Positions 43,358 through 51,985 of a stretch of DNA of 64,000 nucleotides are shown piece after piece (within the stretch, counting starts at the first letter, position 1; the number at the start of each line of letters is the position of its first letter). The notes beneath the pieces were generated by a model. It saw only the letters and a list, made by a program, of their open reading frames with translations, had not been told where the DNA came from and ran no database searches. The stretch lies in the NCBI RefSeq assembly GCF_039655745.1, contig NZ_JBBYXI010000002.1, positions 753,446 through 817,445 on the forward strand, read 5' to 3'. The translations under genes were made by a program, and so were the position numbers. The stretch is from Hohaiivirga grylli (GTDB taxonomy: Bacteria > Pseudomonadota > Alphaproteobacteria > Rhizobiales > Beijerinckiaceae).

Positions 43358-44032
43358 CTATTTACTCATCTGACCAGTAGCGATGAAACCATCAATGACC
43401 TGCCCTAAATCATGGCATGTATCAACGATAACCTGCGCACCTGTTTCAATCAGCTCAGAGGTCGGATGATACCCCCATGAAACACCAATAGTATTAACCC
43501 CAGCATTACATCCCATTTCAATGTCGTACGTTGTATCACCAATCATAACAACATCTGACGGGCTTGCCCCTGTTTCCTGCATCGCTTGCAAAATCATATC
43601 CGGATTAGGTTTTGACGGCGCACTGTCAGCTGTTTGAATTGTTGCAAAGAAATTCTGCCAGCCGTTTTTCTCTAAAATGTGGTTGACCCCACGACGGGCC
43701 TTACCTGTTGCCAAACCAATCATGACATCATCACGGCTTGATAACCGCTCAACCAGCTCCTTAGCCCCCTCAAAAAATGGGGACACAATCTCTTGGCTTG
43801 ATCGATAGCCTATGATGGCATTCTTATAGCCTTCAACCATTTCAGAAATTGGGCCATCGCAGCCAACCAATGCTTCCATCGCGGCAGGCAATGACAGCCC
43901 CACAATTGAGAGGGCCTTTTCACGGGTTGGAGGCTCAATACCAACACTTTCATAAGCCTTAGTAATGGATGCAACAATAATATTCTGGCTGTCGATGAGC
44001 GTACCATCGACATCAAACAGGACAAGTTTCAT
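43358..44032 (-). CDS. gph: HAD-family phosphatase, phosphoglycolate phosphatase-like
   Basis: A 224-residue HAD hydrolase. Motif I is DVDGT with nucleophile Asp7 and Asp9; motif II is GLATGK; motif III Lys lies in SKPNPD; motif IV is MIGDTTYDIEMG. The cap is the helical C1 type. It probably dephosphorylates 2-phosphoglycolate, but the substrate cannot be fixed from sequence. It starts 6 nt after the psiF-like gene and stops 8 nt before the ATP12 gene. Confidence 0.88.
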   Translation of the reverse strand: MKLVLFDVDGTLIDSQNIIVASITKAYESVGIEPPTREKALSIVGLSLPAAMEALVGCDGPISEMVEGYKNAIIGYRSSQEIVSPFFEGAKELVERLSSRDDVMIGLATGKARRGVNHILEKNGWQNFFATIQTADSAPSKPNPDMILQAMQETGASPSDVVMIGDTTYDIEMGCNAGVNTIGVSWGYHPTSELIETGAQVIVDTCHDLGQVIDGFIATGQMSK

Positions 44033-44038
44033 AAGTTC

Positions 44039-44419
44039 TTATTTTCCGACTGGTGTATTAGTTGGCTGTGTGGGCTGCGGCTGAACAGACGGCTGCGGCA
44101 TATTCTGACCCTGCTGATGCTTAGGAGGCGCAAACCCAAGTTCACAACGCCGAATGAACGCACGTCGCTCAACCCCTTTTAAGCCACGTTTAACAGCACG
44201 GGATTTGCAGATTTTATAGCTACGATCGTACTTCGACTTCTTGCCGGTTGTGACCGGAGCAGGCTGAGACACCGCCTTAGAAGGTTGAATCTGTGCTTTT
44301 GGGGATGACGTAGGAACCTGAACAGGCTGTGTCTGCGCAATCGCTCCCAAGGGAACGAACATACAGGCAGAGAACACAATACCGGATATAACAGGTAACA
44401 TTTGGCGCGGTTTCATCAT
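44039..44419 (-). CDS. Secreted PsiF-like small protein
   Basis: A 126-residue protein with a signal peptide (about 1-29, ending AIAQT), a low-complexity region rich in Gln, Pro and Thr, one segment KICKSRAVKRGLKGVERRAF ending in RRCELG that resembles a PsiF repeat (paired cysteines about 20 apart with an R-x-x-F motif), and a Gln/Pro-rich tail. PsiF in E. coli is induced by phosphate starvation; the function is unknown. Assignment rests on this one segment. Confidence 0.6.
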   Translation of the reverse strand: MMKPRQMLPVISGIVFSACMFVPLGAIAQTQPVQVPTSSPKAQIQPSKAVSQPAPVTTGKKSKYDRSYKICKSRAVKRGLKGVERRAFIRRCELGFAPPKHQQGQNMPQPSVQPQPTQPTNTPVGK

Positions 44420-44536
44420 GCGTCCCTAATGTTTCACTCAGATTGTAATATATAAGGCAGACACAAGATAAAGAAAACTGTCAAAAGATTGGAAACTAAA
44501 CCATCTTTCGAAGTTCAGATCATCCCAGCCTCCGGT

Positions 44537-45784
44537 TTACTCTTCTGGTGCATCAATAATCGGGTCATAACGCGTAGCATCAAGCCCCAAAAGATTGAAA
44601 GTCTGCTGCATGTGCGGTGGCAATGGTGCGCTGACATCAATTGCCTTCCCCGTCCGCGGGTGCGGAATAACAATACGGCGTGCCAGAAGGTGTAACTTAT
44701 TCTGGATACCGCCCGGAAGCTCCCAGTTCTCAATATTGAAATACTTGGGATCACCGATAATCGGATGTCCAATATGGGCTGTATGGGCGCGAAGCTGGTG
44801 CGTACGCCCAGTAACAGGCTTGAGAGAGACCCACGCAAGTTTCTGTCCGACGTTATCAATAACAGCATAGTACGTCAGTGCATGGCTTGCACCATCATCA
44901 CCGTGACGGGCCACCCGCATACGCGCATCGCCATTATCTGCAACTTCTTCACGAGCCAGATAAGTTGATATCCGCCCCTGAGAAACACGCGGCACACCCG
45001 CAATAATTGCCCAGTAAATTTTGCGAGCAGAACGCGACCGGAATGATTTTGCCAGAACCTGCGCTGCATAGCGGGTTTTAGCAATCACCAGACAGCCAGC
45101 CGTATCTTTATCAAGACGATGAACAAGACGCGGCTTCTCACCACTCTTGTCCCGCATAGATTCGAGAAGGCCGTCGACATGGCGGCGCATACCGGAGCCG
45201 CCCTGAACAGCAAGCCCCATTGGCTTATTGATGATCAGAACGTCTTTATCTTCATAAAGTGTGATGGACTCAAGAAATTCCCGATCACTTTGTTCGCGTG
45301 CAGCATTACGTGCAACGGGTTTTGGAGCCTCAAACTTCAAAGGAGGCACCCTGACCTGTTGTCCGGCAGCAAGACGATCATTGGCCTTAAAGCGCTTCAT
45401 ATCAACACGCAGCTCACCCTTACGGACAATACGCTGGATATGAGCAAAGGATAACTGCGGAAAACGGGCTGTCAGAAAACGATCCAGACGCATATCAGCC
45501 TCATCGGACGTGACAGTAAGCATCTGCACACCACTGACAAGTGTTTCCTGAGCAGCAGCTTTGATCTCAGCTTTTGTAAAAGCAGGCTTTTCTGCAGCAG
45601 GTCTTCCCTGACGCTCTGCTTGTGTACTACGGTTCGTTGCCGAACTCCGCTTGACATCCGCCTTCAGCCCAGACGAACGCGCACCAGAAGCACTTGCTCT
45701 AGTGTCTCGCGATTTCAGACTGCGAGAGCTTTTTGTAGGAGCTCCCTTTCCTACCCGTACCGGGCCTTTACGAACCTGTTTCAT
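44537..45784 (-). CDS. rluC: RluC/RluD-type 23S rRNA pseudouridine synthase
   Basis: A 415-residue RNA-modifying enzyme. An unusual N-terminal extension of about 85 residues is rich in Lys, Arg, Ser and Ala. It is followed by an S4 RNA-binding domain (about 97-145; RLDRFLTARFPQLS) and the RsuA/RluA catalytic domain with HRLDKDTAG, catalytic Asp225. The end carries VTGRTHQLRAHTAHIGHPIIGD. It probably modifies helix 39 uridines like RluC, but RluD cannot be excluded. It lies 60 nt downstream of rarA. Confidence 0.9.
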   Translation of the reverse strand: MKQVRKGPVRVGKGAPTKSSRSLKSRDTRASASGARSSGLKADVKRSSATNRSTQAERQGRPAAEKPAFTKAEIKAAAQETLVSGVQMLTVTSDEADMRLDRFLTARFPQLSFAHIQRIVRKGELRVDMKRFKANDRLAAGQQVRVPPLKFEAPKPVARNAAREQSDREFLESITLYEDKDVLIINKPMGLAVQGGSGMRRHVDGLLESMRDKSGEKPRLVHRLDKDTAGCLVIAKTRYAAQVLAKSFRSRSARKIYWAIIAGVPRVSQGRISTYLAREEVADNGDARMRVARHGDDGASHALTYYAVIDNVGQKLAWVSLKPVTGRTHQLRAHTAHIGHPIIGDPKYFNIENWELPGGIQNKLHLLARRIVIPHPRTGKAIDVSAPLPPHMQQTFNLLGLDATRYDPIIDAPEE

Positions 45785-45844
45785 TTGGCTTGTTTATCAC
45801 TGTTATGTACCGGATTGAAGGCGTCAAAACCGGGAATATTGCAT

Positions 45845-47158
45845 TTAACGCTTCTTTTTGCGCTCAGCCCGCAGTTTTTCCCACCAACTAAGCCGTTTTA
45901 TTATCTCACGTTCAAAGCCACGCTCAACCGGCGTATACAGATGCTGGCGCCCAAGTTTTTCTGGCCAGTAATCCTGCCCTGAAAAAGCATCTGGCTCATC
46001 ATGGTCATAGCGGTAGCCATCACCATACCCAATCTCTTTCATCATTTTAGTGGGTGCATTCAAGATCGTCATTGGAGGCATCAGCGATCCCTTTTCCTTG
46101 GCAAGACGCTTGGCCTGAGCAAATGCCGTATAGATCGCATTGGATTTTGGTGCTGTTGCCAGATAGACAGCCGTTTGTGCCAAGGCCAGCTCTCCTTCTG
46201 GAGAACCGAGGAATTCAAAAGCGTCTTTAGCAGCATTGGCAACGACAAGAGCCTGAGGATCAGCCAAGCCTATATCTTCCACTGCCATACGGACCAGACG
46301 CCGCGCAATGAACAGCGGATTTTCGCCGCCATCAAGCATACGCGCCAGATAGTAAAGGGCCGCATCGGGGTCAGAGCCACGAATTGTCTTATGAAGGGCT
46401 GAAATCAGGTTATAATGCCCCTCCTGCCCTTTATCATAAATGGGGGCACGCCGCTGAATGATCTCCTGCAGCTTATGGGCATCAAAAATCTCATCAGGCT
46501 TTGCAGAGCGCCAGATTTCCTCAGCCAGCGTCAGTGATGCACGCCCATCACCATCTGCCATGCGCACCAGCATATCCCGTGCTTCATCATCAAGCGGTAG
46601 CGGCTTCCCGGTTACCTCTTCGGCACGGCGCAATAACTGATGTATGGCGTCTTCGTTCAGCGAATGAAAAACAAGAACACGTGCACGGGATAAAAGAGCA
46701 GCATTCAATTCAAATGACGGGTTCTCAGTCGTCGCACCAACCAGCGTGATTGTGCCATCTTCCATAACCGGTAAGAAGGCATCAAGTTGCGCCCTATTAA
46801 AGCGGTGTATTTCGTCAACAAACAGCAGGGTACCACGCCCACCCATGCGGCGGGCACGAGCAGTCTCAAACACCTTTTTAAGATCAGCAACACCAGAGAA
46901 AATAGCTGAGATCTGTTCAAATGCGAGATCGGTCTGGTCAGCCAGCAATCGCGCAACCGTTGTCTTTCCCGTGCCCGGGGGGCCCCAGAAAATCAGGGAG
47001 CCAAGCGATTTGCTTTCAATCAAACGTGTCAGAACACCATCCGGACCGACAAGGTGATCCTGCCCAACAACTTCGCCCAATGTTGACGGACGCAAGCGAT
47101 CCGCCAAAGGACGGGGGACATTCTTATCCAGGCCTGATGTTTCAAAAAGATTACTCAT
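45845..47158 (-). CDS. rarA: Replication-associated recombination protein RarA (MgsA)
   Basis: A 437-residue AAA+ ATPase that acts at stalled or gapped replication forks. ATG at 47158 gives the usual MSNLFE start; an upstream frame begins at 47176. Walker A is GPPGTGKTT (Lys65), Walker B LLFVDEIHRFN, sensor GATTENPSFELN. The C-terminal tetramerisation part includes YYLARMLDGGENPLFIARRLVRMAVEDIG. The order degP, rarA, rluC is on one strand. Confidence 0.95.
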   Translation of the reverse strand: MSNLFETSGLDKNVPRPLADRLRPSTLGEVVGQDHLVGPDGVLTRLIESKSLGSLIFWGPPGTGKTTVARLLADQTDLAFEQISAIFSGVADLKKVFETARARRMGGRGTLLFVDEIHRFNRAQLDAFLPVMEDGTITLVGATTENPSFELNAALLSRARVLVFHSLNEDAIHQLLRRAEEVTGKPLPLDDEARDMLVRMADGDGRASLTLAEEIWRSAKPDEIFDAHKLQEIIQRRAPIYDKGQEGHYNLISALHKTIRGSDPDAALYYLARMLDGGENPLFIARRLVRMAVEDIGLADPQALVVANAAKDAFEFLGSPEGELALAQTAVYLATAPKSNAIYTAFAQAKRLAKEKGSLMPPMTILNAPTKMMKEIGYGDGYRYDHDEPDAFSGQDYWPEKLGRQHLYTPVERGFEREIIKRLSWWEKLRAERKKKR

Positions 47159-47236
47159 AAGCTCAAGATAAAGCATTTATCACAATATAGGCAGTGAAAA
47201 ATGCTTATTCCCCATCCTGTTAGCAGAATGACCTCC

Positions 47237-48652
47237 TTAGCGGAGAACGGTCACAAATTCACGGCCATTACGATTGACAACAATCTCCCACAAACGAGCC
47301 TCCTGAGATGTCGCTTGCTTGAGATCCTGAGTTGTTTTCATAGGCGTCCGGTTTATCGCGACAATGATATCGCCCTTCTGGAAACCAACACGATTTGCCG
47401 TGCTATTATCATCCGTCTCCAGAACCACGACACCGACTGCACTCGTATCCATATCCAGCTCGTCAGCGACAGCAGGTGACAGATTAGCAACAGTTGCACC
47501 CTGGAATGGAGAACGTCCTGTGATATTGATGGTATCACGGGCTGGAATTTCAGGCGGCGGCAGAAGCTTTACACTTTTCTCAAGCTGATCTTTCCCTCTC
47601 TGGAGGGTTAACTTGATATCGCCACCAGTACCTTTAAGGGCAAAGCGATAGCCAAAAGCTTCCATATCATCGATATTATGACCATCAACAGCCAGAATGA
47701 CATCCCCACGCTTGAGACCTGCTTTCTCAGCTGGTCCACCAGGATTGAGATTAACAATCAGAGCTCCCATCGGACGATCAAGACCAATAGCCTCGGCCAT
47801 CTCGGCCGAAACGGCCTGAAGCTTGGCTCCAAACCATGGACGGACAACAGCCTTGCCACCATTTTTGGCAGTCTGAACAACTGCCTTCACCATGCTGGTG
47901 GGAATAGCAAAACCGATACCGATTGAGCCACCAGAACGGGAATAGATCGCTGTATTGATACCAACCAGCTCACCCTTCATATTAATCAGGCCACCGCCGG
48001 AGTTTCCCGGATTAATGGCAGCATCTGTCTGAATAAAGAACTGGTAATCTGATACGCCAACCTGAGTTCTCGCCAAAGCAGACACGATCCCTTGCGTCAC
48101 CGTCTGACCAACCCCAAACGGGTTGCCAATAGCGAGCACAAGATCACCGACCTCGAGATTCTCGGAATCCCCTAATTCAATAGCATGCAGGTTCTTGGCA
48201 TCTTTCAAGCGAAGAATAGCCAGATCAGCACGTGGATCACGGAGGATAATTTCTGCATCAAACTCACGACGATCTGCCAGTGCGACCTTAACCGTCGTCA
48301 TTCCTTCAATAACATGGTTATTGGTTACAACCAGACCATTGGCATCAACAATAACACCAGACCCCAGCGAACGCTGAACACGCTCCTGTGGCATCCCCGG
48401 CCCTCTATCACCAAAGAAACGACGGAAAAAATCATCCATGGGCATCGGGCGCGTTTTCTCAACACGTGTCCCGTAAACGTTTACGACGGCTGGTGACACC
48501 TGACGTACAACCGGAGCATAAGAAAGCTGAACCTGCACCTTGCTCTCAGGAACTGTTTTTTCCTGCGCTTTAGCTGGCAGTAATGCCATCAGGCCCATAA
48601 GCAGGCCGGCGCCAATCAATCCGGCAAAACGAGAGAAAGAAAATGAAGGCAT
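47237..48652 (-). CDS. degP: Periplasmic serine protease/chaperone DegP (Do family)
   Basis: A 471-residue HtrA protease. ATG at 48652 is chosen because GGAG lies 9 nt upstream and a clean signal peptide (to about residue 30, PAKAQ) follows. The catalytic triad is His113 (NNHVIEG), Asp143 (RADLAIL) and Ser218 (NPGNSGGG). Two PDZ domains follow at about 280-365 and 385-470. It degrades or refolds misfolded envelope proteins. It precedes rarA by 78 nt. Confidence 0.95.
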   Translation of the reverse strand: MPSFSFSRFAGLIGAGLLMGLMALLPAKAQEKTVPESKVQVQLSYAPVVRQVSPAVVNVYGTRVEKTRPMPMDDFFRRFFGDRGPGMPQERVQRSLGSGVIVDANGLVVTNNHVIEGMTTVKVALADRREFDAEIILRDPRADLAILRLKDAKNLHAIELGDSENLEVGDLVLAIGNPFGVGQTVTQGIVSALARTQVGVSDYQFFIQTDAAINPGNSGGGLINMKGELVGINTAIYSRSGGSIGIGFAIPTSMVKAVVQTAKNGGKAVVRPWFGAKLQAVSAEMAEAIGLDRPMGALIVNLNPGGPAEKAGLKRGDVILAVDGHNIDDMEAFGYRFALKGTGGDIKLTLQRGKDQLEKSVKLLPPPEIPARDTINITGRSPFQGATVANLSPAVADELDMDTSAVGVVVLETDDNSTANRVGFQKGDIIVAINRTPMKTTQDLKQATSQEARLWEIVVNRNGREFVTVLR

Positions 48653-48739
48653 GAAACTGTGCTCCGTATCCAGTTGCACTTGGAAAGAATATCTCTGGAA
48701 ATAATAGCTTCCCACAACGAGTAAAAGCCCTGACAGAAA

Positions 48740-48783
48740 ATAAAAAGGGTTAGCCCCAGAAAGCCTCTTCTGGGCGCCAACCC
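48740..48783 (-). terminator. VOC gene terminator
   Basis: A long imperfect stem in two blocks (48747-48751 with 48779-48783, and 7 bp of CCCAGAA with TTCTGGG inside). On the minus strand it is followed by TTTTTATTTTC. It lies 22 nt past the VOC gene, between it and degP. Confidence 0.85.
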
Positions 48784-48805
48784 ACTTCTCTACCTAATTA
48801 TGTCG

Positions 48806-49201
48806 TTACTCAGGCAAATGACAGCAGCAACACAGCTTATTTCCATCCGGATCACGGACATAAGCCCCATAATAATTCGGGTGATAATGCGGCCTTAAAC
48901 CGGGCGCCCCCTCGTCAACACCGCCATGGGCCATGGCAGCAGCATAAAAAACATCAACGGTTTTACGATTCTTGGCATTAAAGCCAATGGTGACACCATT
49001 ACCAAAAGTAGCTGCCTCCTGATTATACGGCTTACCAAACCAGAAACGTGGCTGTTCATTATCCAACCCATACCCTGCCCATCCGTCTTCTGGCAGTGAA
49101 AAGGTACGTTTCAGTTCAAGCGCCTTCATCACCTCATCATAGAACTGGCAGCTTTTCTCAAAGTCCTTAGACCCAACTGTTACATGACTATACATTTTCA
49201 T
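48806..49201 (-). CDS. VOC (glyoxalase/bleomycin resistance) superfamily protein
   Basis: A 131-residue protein with two beta-alpha-beta-beta-beta modules: HVTVGSKDFEKSCQFYDEVMKAL at the start and YGAYVRDPDGNKL near the end, each holding likely metal ligands (His6, Glu in the second half). The end is unusual in having four cysteines in a row (KLCCCCHLPE). Reaction unknown; such proteins include lyases, dioxygenases and drug-binding proteins. Confidence 0.85.
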   Translation of the reverse strand: MKMYSHVTVGSKDFEKSCQFYDEVMKALELKRTFSLPEDGWAGYGLDNEQPRFWFGKPYNQEAATFGNGVTIGFNAKNRKTVDVFYAAAMAHGGVDEGAPGLRPHYHPNYYGAYVRDPDGNKLCCCCHLPE

Positions 49202-49282
49202 ATTCCCTTAGTTTTCCAGATAGAAATCCTCTGGACCAAAAACGATCGTTCTCTATTTGTTCTACAAAAGGAAGAAAAATGC

Positions 49283-49313
49283 AAATAAAAAAGGCGACCT
49301 AAAGGTCGCCTTT
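49283..49313 (-). terminator. Terminator of the ribosomal cluster (after rplQ)
   Basis: A 10-bp stem pairs 49290-49299 with 49304-49313 around TAAA. On the minus strand it is followed by T-rich sequence. It lies 25 nt past rplQ and ends the S10-spc-alpha cluster. Confidence 0.92.
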
Positions 49314-49337
49314 CTAAAAGATATCAGGAGAAGCAGA

Positions 49338-49763
49338 TTACGCAGCTGCGTTATCGACAACTTCTTCCTTCTGGGAAGGACCGGAATCCTGACCCTTTGC
49401 ATCGACATCGCGGTCAACGAACTCAATGACTGCAAGCGGTGCATTATCGCCATAACGGAAGCCTGCCTTCATGATGCGGCAGTAACCACCATTGCGCTCT
49501 TTGTAGCGCGGGCCAAGGACATCAAACAGCTTGCGGACCATAGCCATGTCACGCAGTTCTGCAATAGCCTGACGACGGGCATGCAGATCACCACGCTTAC
49601 CGAGTGTGATCAGCTTTTCGACGACAGGACGAAGATCCTTTGCCTTAGGCAGAGTTGTTGTAATCTGCTCATGTTTAATAAGAGCAGCGCACATGTTAGC
49701 GAACATCGCCTTGCGGTGTTCTGCTGTGCGGTTGAAGCGGCGGCCTCTGAAACCGTGACGCAT
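49338..49763 (-). CDS. rplQ: 50S ribosomal protein L17
   Basis: A 141-residue L17, last gene of the alpha operon. MRHGFRGRRFNRTAEHRKAMFANM and ITTTLPKAKDLRPVVEKLITL are diagnostic. It is longer than E. coli L17 by about 14 residues, ending in an acidic/Ala tail (KEEVVDNAAA). It lies 38 nt after rpoA, the universal order. Confidence 0.97.
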   Translation of the reverse strand: MRHGFRGRRFNRTAEHRKAMFANMCAALIKHEQITTTLPKAKDLRPVVEKLITLGKRGDLHARRQAIAELRDMAMVRKLFDVLGPRYKERNGGYCRIMKAGFRYGDNAPLAVIEFVDRDVDAKGQDSGPSQKEEVVDNAAA

Positions 49764-49801
49764 GGTTATATTCCTCTTTATTTAGGCGGCCATGCGGCCG
49801 A

Positions 49802-50818
49802 TCAATAATGCTCTTCGAAGCGCTTTGCCAGATCTTCGATGTTCTCTGGCGGCCAGCCAGGTACATCCATACCCAGATGGAGGCCCATGGAGGCCAGCAC
49901 TTCTTTGATTTCGTTGAGCGACTTGCGGCCGAAGTTCGGAGTACGCAGCATTTCTGCTTCCGACTTCTGGATGAGGTCGCCGATGTAGACGATGTTGTCG
50001 TTCTTCAGGCAGTTTGCCGAGCGGACAGAAAGTTCCAGCTCGTCCACCTTCTTGAGGAGCGCAGGGTTGAATGGCAGCTGCGGCGCAGCAGCAACAGCCT
50101 CTTCCTTGCGTGGCTCTTCAAAGTTGACGAAGACAGACAGCTGATCCTGAAGAATGCGCGCAGCATAAGCCAGTGCATCTTCCGGAGAGATGGAACCATT
50201 GGTTTCAATGGTCATCGTCAGCTTATCGTAGTCGAGGTTCTGACCTTCACGTGTGCTTTCAACGCGGTAGGAAACCTGCTTAACCGGGCTGTAGAGGCTA
50301 TCAACCGGGATAAGGCTGATTGGCGCATCTTCTGCACGGTTACGTTCGGCCGGGACATAGCCCTTACCTGTGTTGACCGTGAACTCCATACGGATCTCAG
50401 CACCCTCGTCGAGTGTGCACAGAACCAGTTCTGGGTTCAGAATCTCAACATCGCCAACAGCATTGATATCACCTGCTGTAACAACGCCGGGACCCGTCTT
50501 GCGCAATGTCATGCGCTTAGGACCCTCGCCCTGCATCTTAATGGCGATTGTCTTGATGTTAAGAATGATATCCGTCACGTCCTCACGAACGCCAGGGATA
50601 GATGAAAACTCGTGCAGAACGCCATCGATCTGTACTGATGTCACTGCTGCACCCTGCAGCGAAGACAGCAGTACGCGACGGAGCGCATTGCCGAGCGTTG
50701 TACCGAAACCACGTTCCAGCGGCCCAGCAACGACAGTTGCTACGCGTGCAGGATCGTCGCTCTGAGCTACGTCGAGCTTGTTCGGTTTAATCAGCTCTTG
50801 CCAATTCTTCTGGATCAC
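49802..50818 (-). CDS. rpoA: RNA polymerase alpha subunit
   Basis: A 338-residue subunit that nucleates RNA polymerase assembly and contacts activators and UP elements. I set the start at GTG 50818, with GAGAGG 7 nt upstream, giving the expected beginning (M)IQKNWQELIKPNKL; the longer frame from 50938 adds 40 residues foreign to the family. The N-terminal dimerisation domain (LERGFGTTLGNALRRVLLSSL) and C-terminal DNA-binding domain (LSVRSANCLKNDNI, FGRKSLNEI) are complete. Confidence 0.96.
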   Translation of the reverse strand: MIQKNWQELIKPNKLDVAQSDDPARVATVVAGPLERGFGTTLGNALRRVLLSSLQGAAVTSVQIDGVLHEFSSIPGVREDVTDIILNIKTIAIKMQGEGPKRMTLRKTGPGVVTAGDINAVGDVEILNPELVLCTLDEGAEIRMEFTVNTGKGYVPAERNRAEDAPISLIPVDSLYSPVKQVSYRVESTREGQNLDYDKLTMTIETNGSISPEDALAYAARILQDQLSVFVNFEEPRKEEAVAAAPQLPFNPALLKKVDELELSVRSANCLKNDNIVYIGDLIQKSEAEMLRTPNFGRKSLNEIKEVLASMGLHLGMDVPGWPPENIEDLAKRFEEHY

Positions 50819-50907
50819 AACCACACCTCTCAGGGTACCGGTTGAAAGGCTTGTTACCAAACCTTCAGGAAACACAAAGCGGAAGTTATCTTCCGCAGAC
50901 GAACAAA

Positions 50908-51297
50908 TTAGACGCGGCGACGCTTGCGTGGACGGCAACCGTTGTGCGGGATCGGAGTAACGTCACGGATGGAAGTTACTGTGAAACCAGCGGCCTGAAG
51001 AGCACGCAGTGCGGATTCACGTCCGGAACCTGGACCAGAAACCTCGACCTCAAGAGTACGCATGCCGTGCTCTGCAGCCTTGCGGCCAGCATCCTCAGCA
51101 GCAATCTGAGCTGCATAAGGTGTAGACTTACGGGACCCCTTGAAACCCATTGCACCAGCTGAGGACCACGAAATCGTGTTACCCTGAGCATCGGTAATGG
51201 TGATCATTGTGTTGTTAAACGACGCGTTAACATGTGCCACGCCGGAGACGATATTTTTACGTTCGCGGCGGCGGACGCGTGTCGCTTCTTTTGCCAT
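50908..51297 (-). CDS. rpsK: 30S ribosomal protein S11
   Basis: A 129-residue S11 on the platform of the small subunit near the 3' end of 16S rRNA. VASFNNT-like element HVNASFNNTMITITDAQGN, WSSAGAMGFKGSRKSTPYAAQ and the basic end NGCRPRKRRRV are conserved. It lies between rpsM and rpoA; rpsD, which lies here in E. coli, is absent, as usual in alphaproteobacteria. Confidence 0.97.
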   Translation of the reverse strand: MAKEATRVRRRERKNIVSGVAHVNASFNNTMITITDAQGNTISWSSAGAMGFKGSRKSTPYAAQIAAEDAGRKAAEHGMRTLEVEVSGPGSGRESALRALQAAGFTVTSIRDVTPIPHNGCRPRKRRRV

Positions 51298-51380
51298 AGT
51301 ACTTAAATCCTTCAGACGCGCCCGTTATGCCAGGCGCTCGGGATGGAAAAGTCGCCTCCACAAAGAGGCGACGGGTGAAA

Positions 51381-51749
51381 TTACTTCTTCTTGCCGGCGA
51401 TAGCAACGGCCTTACCCTTACGGGTACGAGCGTTGGTATGTGTACGCTGCCCACGAACCGGAAGCTGACGGCGGTGACGGAGACCCCGGTAGCAACCCAG
51501 ATCCATAAGACGCTTAATGTTCATGGAAACTTCACGACGCAGATCACCTTCAACGAGGTAATCACGGTCGATTGTTTCACGGATCTGAAGAACTTCCTGG
51601 TCGGTCAGCTGATTGACGCGACGTTCAGCTGGAATGCTGACCTTCTCGACAATTTCCTGGGCCTTCTTAGCACCAATGCCGTGAATGTACTGAAGCGCGA
51701 TTACAACACGCTTCCCGGTCGGGATGTTAACACCTGCTATACGAGCCAC
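51381..51749 (-). CDS. rpsM: 30S ribosomal protein S13
   Basis: A 122-residue S13 from the head of the small subunit that contacts the P-site tRNA and L5 (bridge B1b). MARIAGVNIPTGKRVVIALQYIHGIG and GLRHRRQLPVRGQRTHTNARTRKG are diagnostic. It is the first gene behind an internal promoter, with a leader of about 155 nt. rpmJ, found before rpsM in E. coli, is absent here. Confidence 0.97.
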   Translation of the reverse strand: MARIAGVNIPTGKRVVIALQYIHGIGAKKAQEIVEKVSIPAERRVNQLTDQEVLQIRETIDRDYLVEGDLRREVSMNIKRLMDLGCYRGLRHRRQLPVRGQRTHTNARTRKGKAVAIAGKKK

Positions 51750-51910
51750 TGCTCATCTCCATGTCTTCGGTCAAGAAAAATTCTTGAAACGGATAGTTAA
51801 AGTGCGCGCGTCCGGTGGAGGCCGGCCCTTGCGCGGTTTCCAATAAAAACAAGTCTTTCAGGCCCCTTCTGAGGCCATCCAGACCTGAATAGTCTTGGTT
51901 GAAGTGGTTC

Positions 51911-51939
51911 GGAATACCCTGAAACCCCTTCTACGTCAA
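51911..51939 (-). promoter_or_regulatory. Internal promoter for rpsM-rpsK-rpoA-rplQ
   Basis: On the minus strand TTGACG (51939-51934) and TATTCC (51916-51911) lie exactly 17 nt apart, a form common in alphaproteobacterial housekeeping promoters. It sits in the 236-nt gap between adk and rpsM, leaving a leader of about 155 nt that can fold a GGCC-closed hairpin. It gives the alpha operon its own transcription. Confidence 0.75.
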
Positions 51940-51985
51940 GCCCTTTGGCTGATATCATCCCTCGCAGATGGTATCAGCCTTATGA

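Noticed and set aside
49808..50605. 265-residue plus-strand frame antisense to rpoA
   Set aside because: rpoA is complete and conserved on the minus strand; the antisense product matches nothing.
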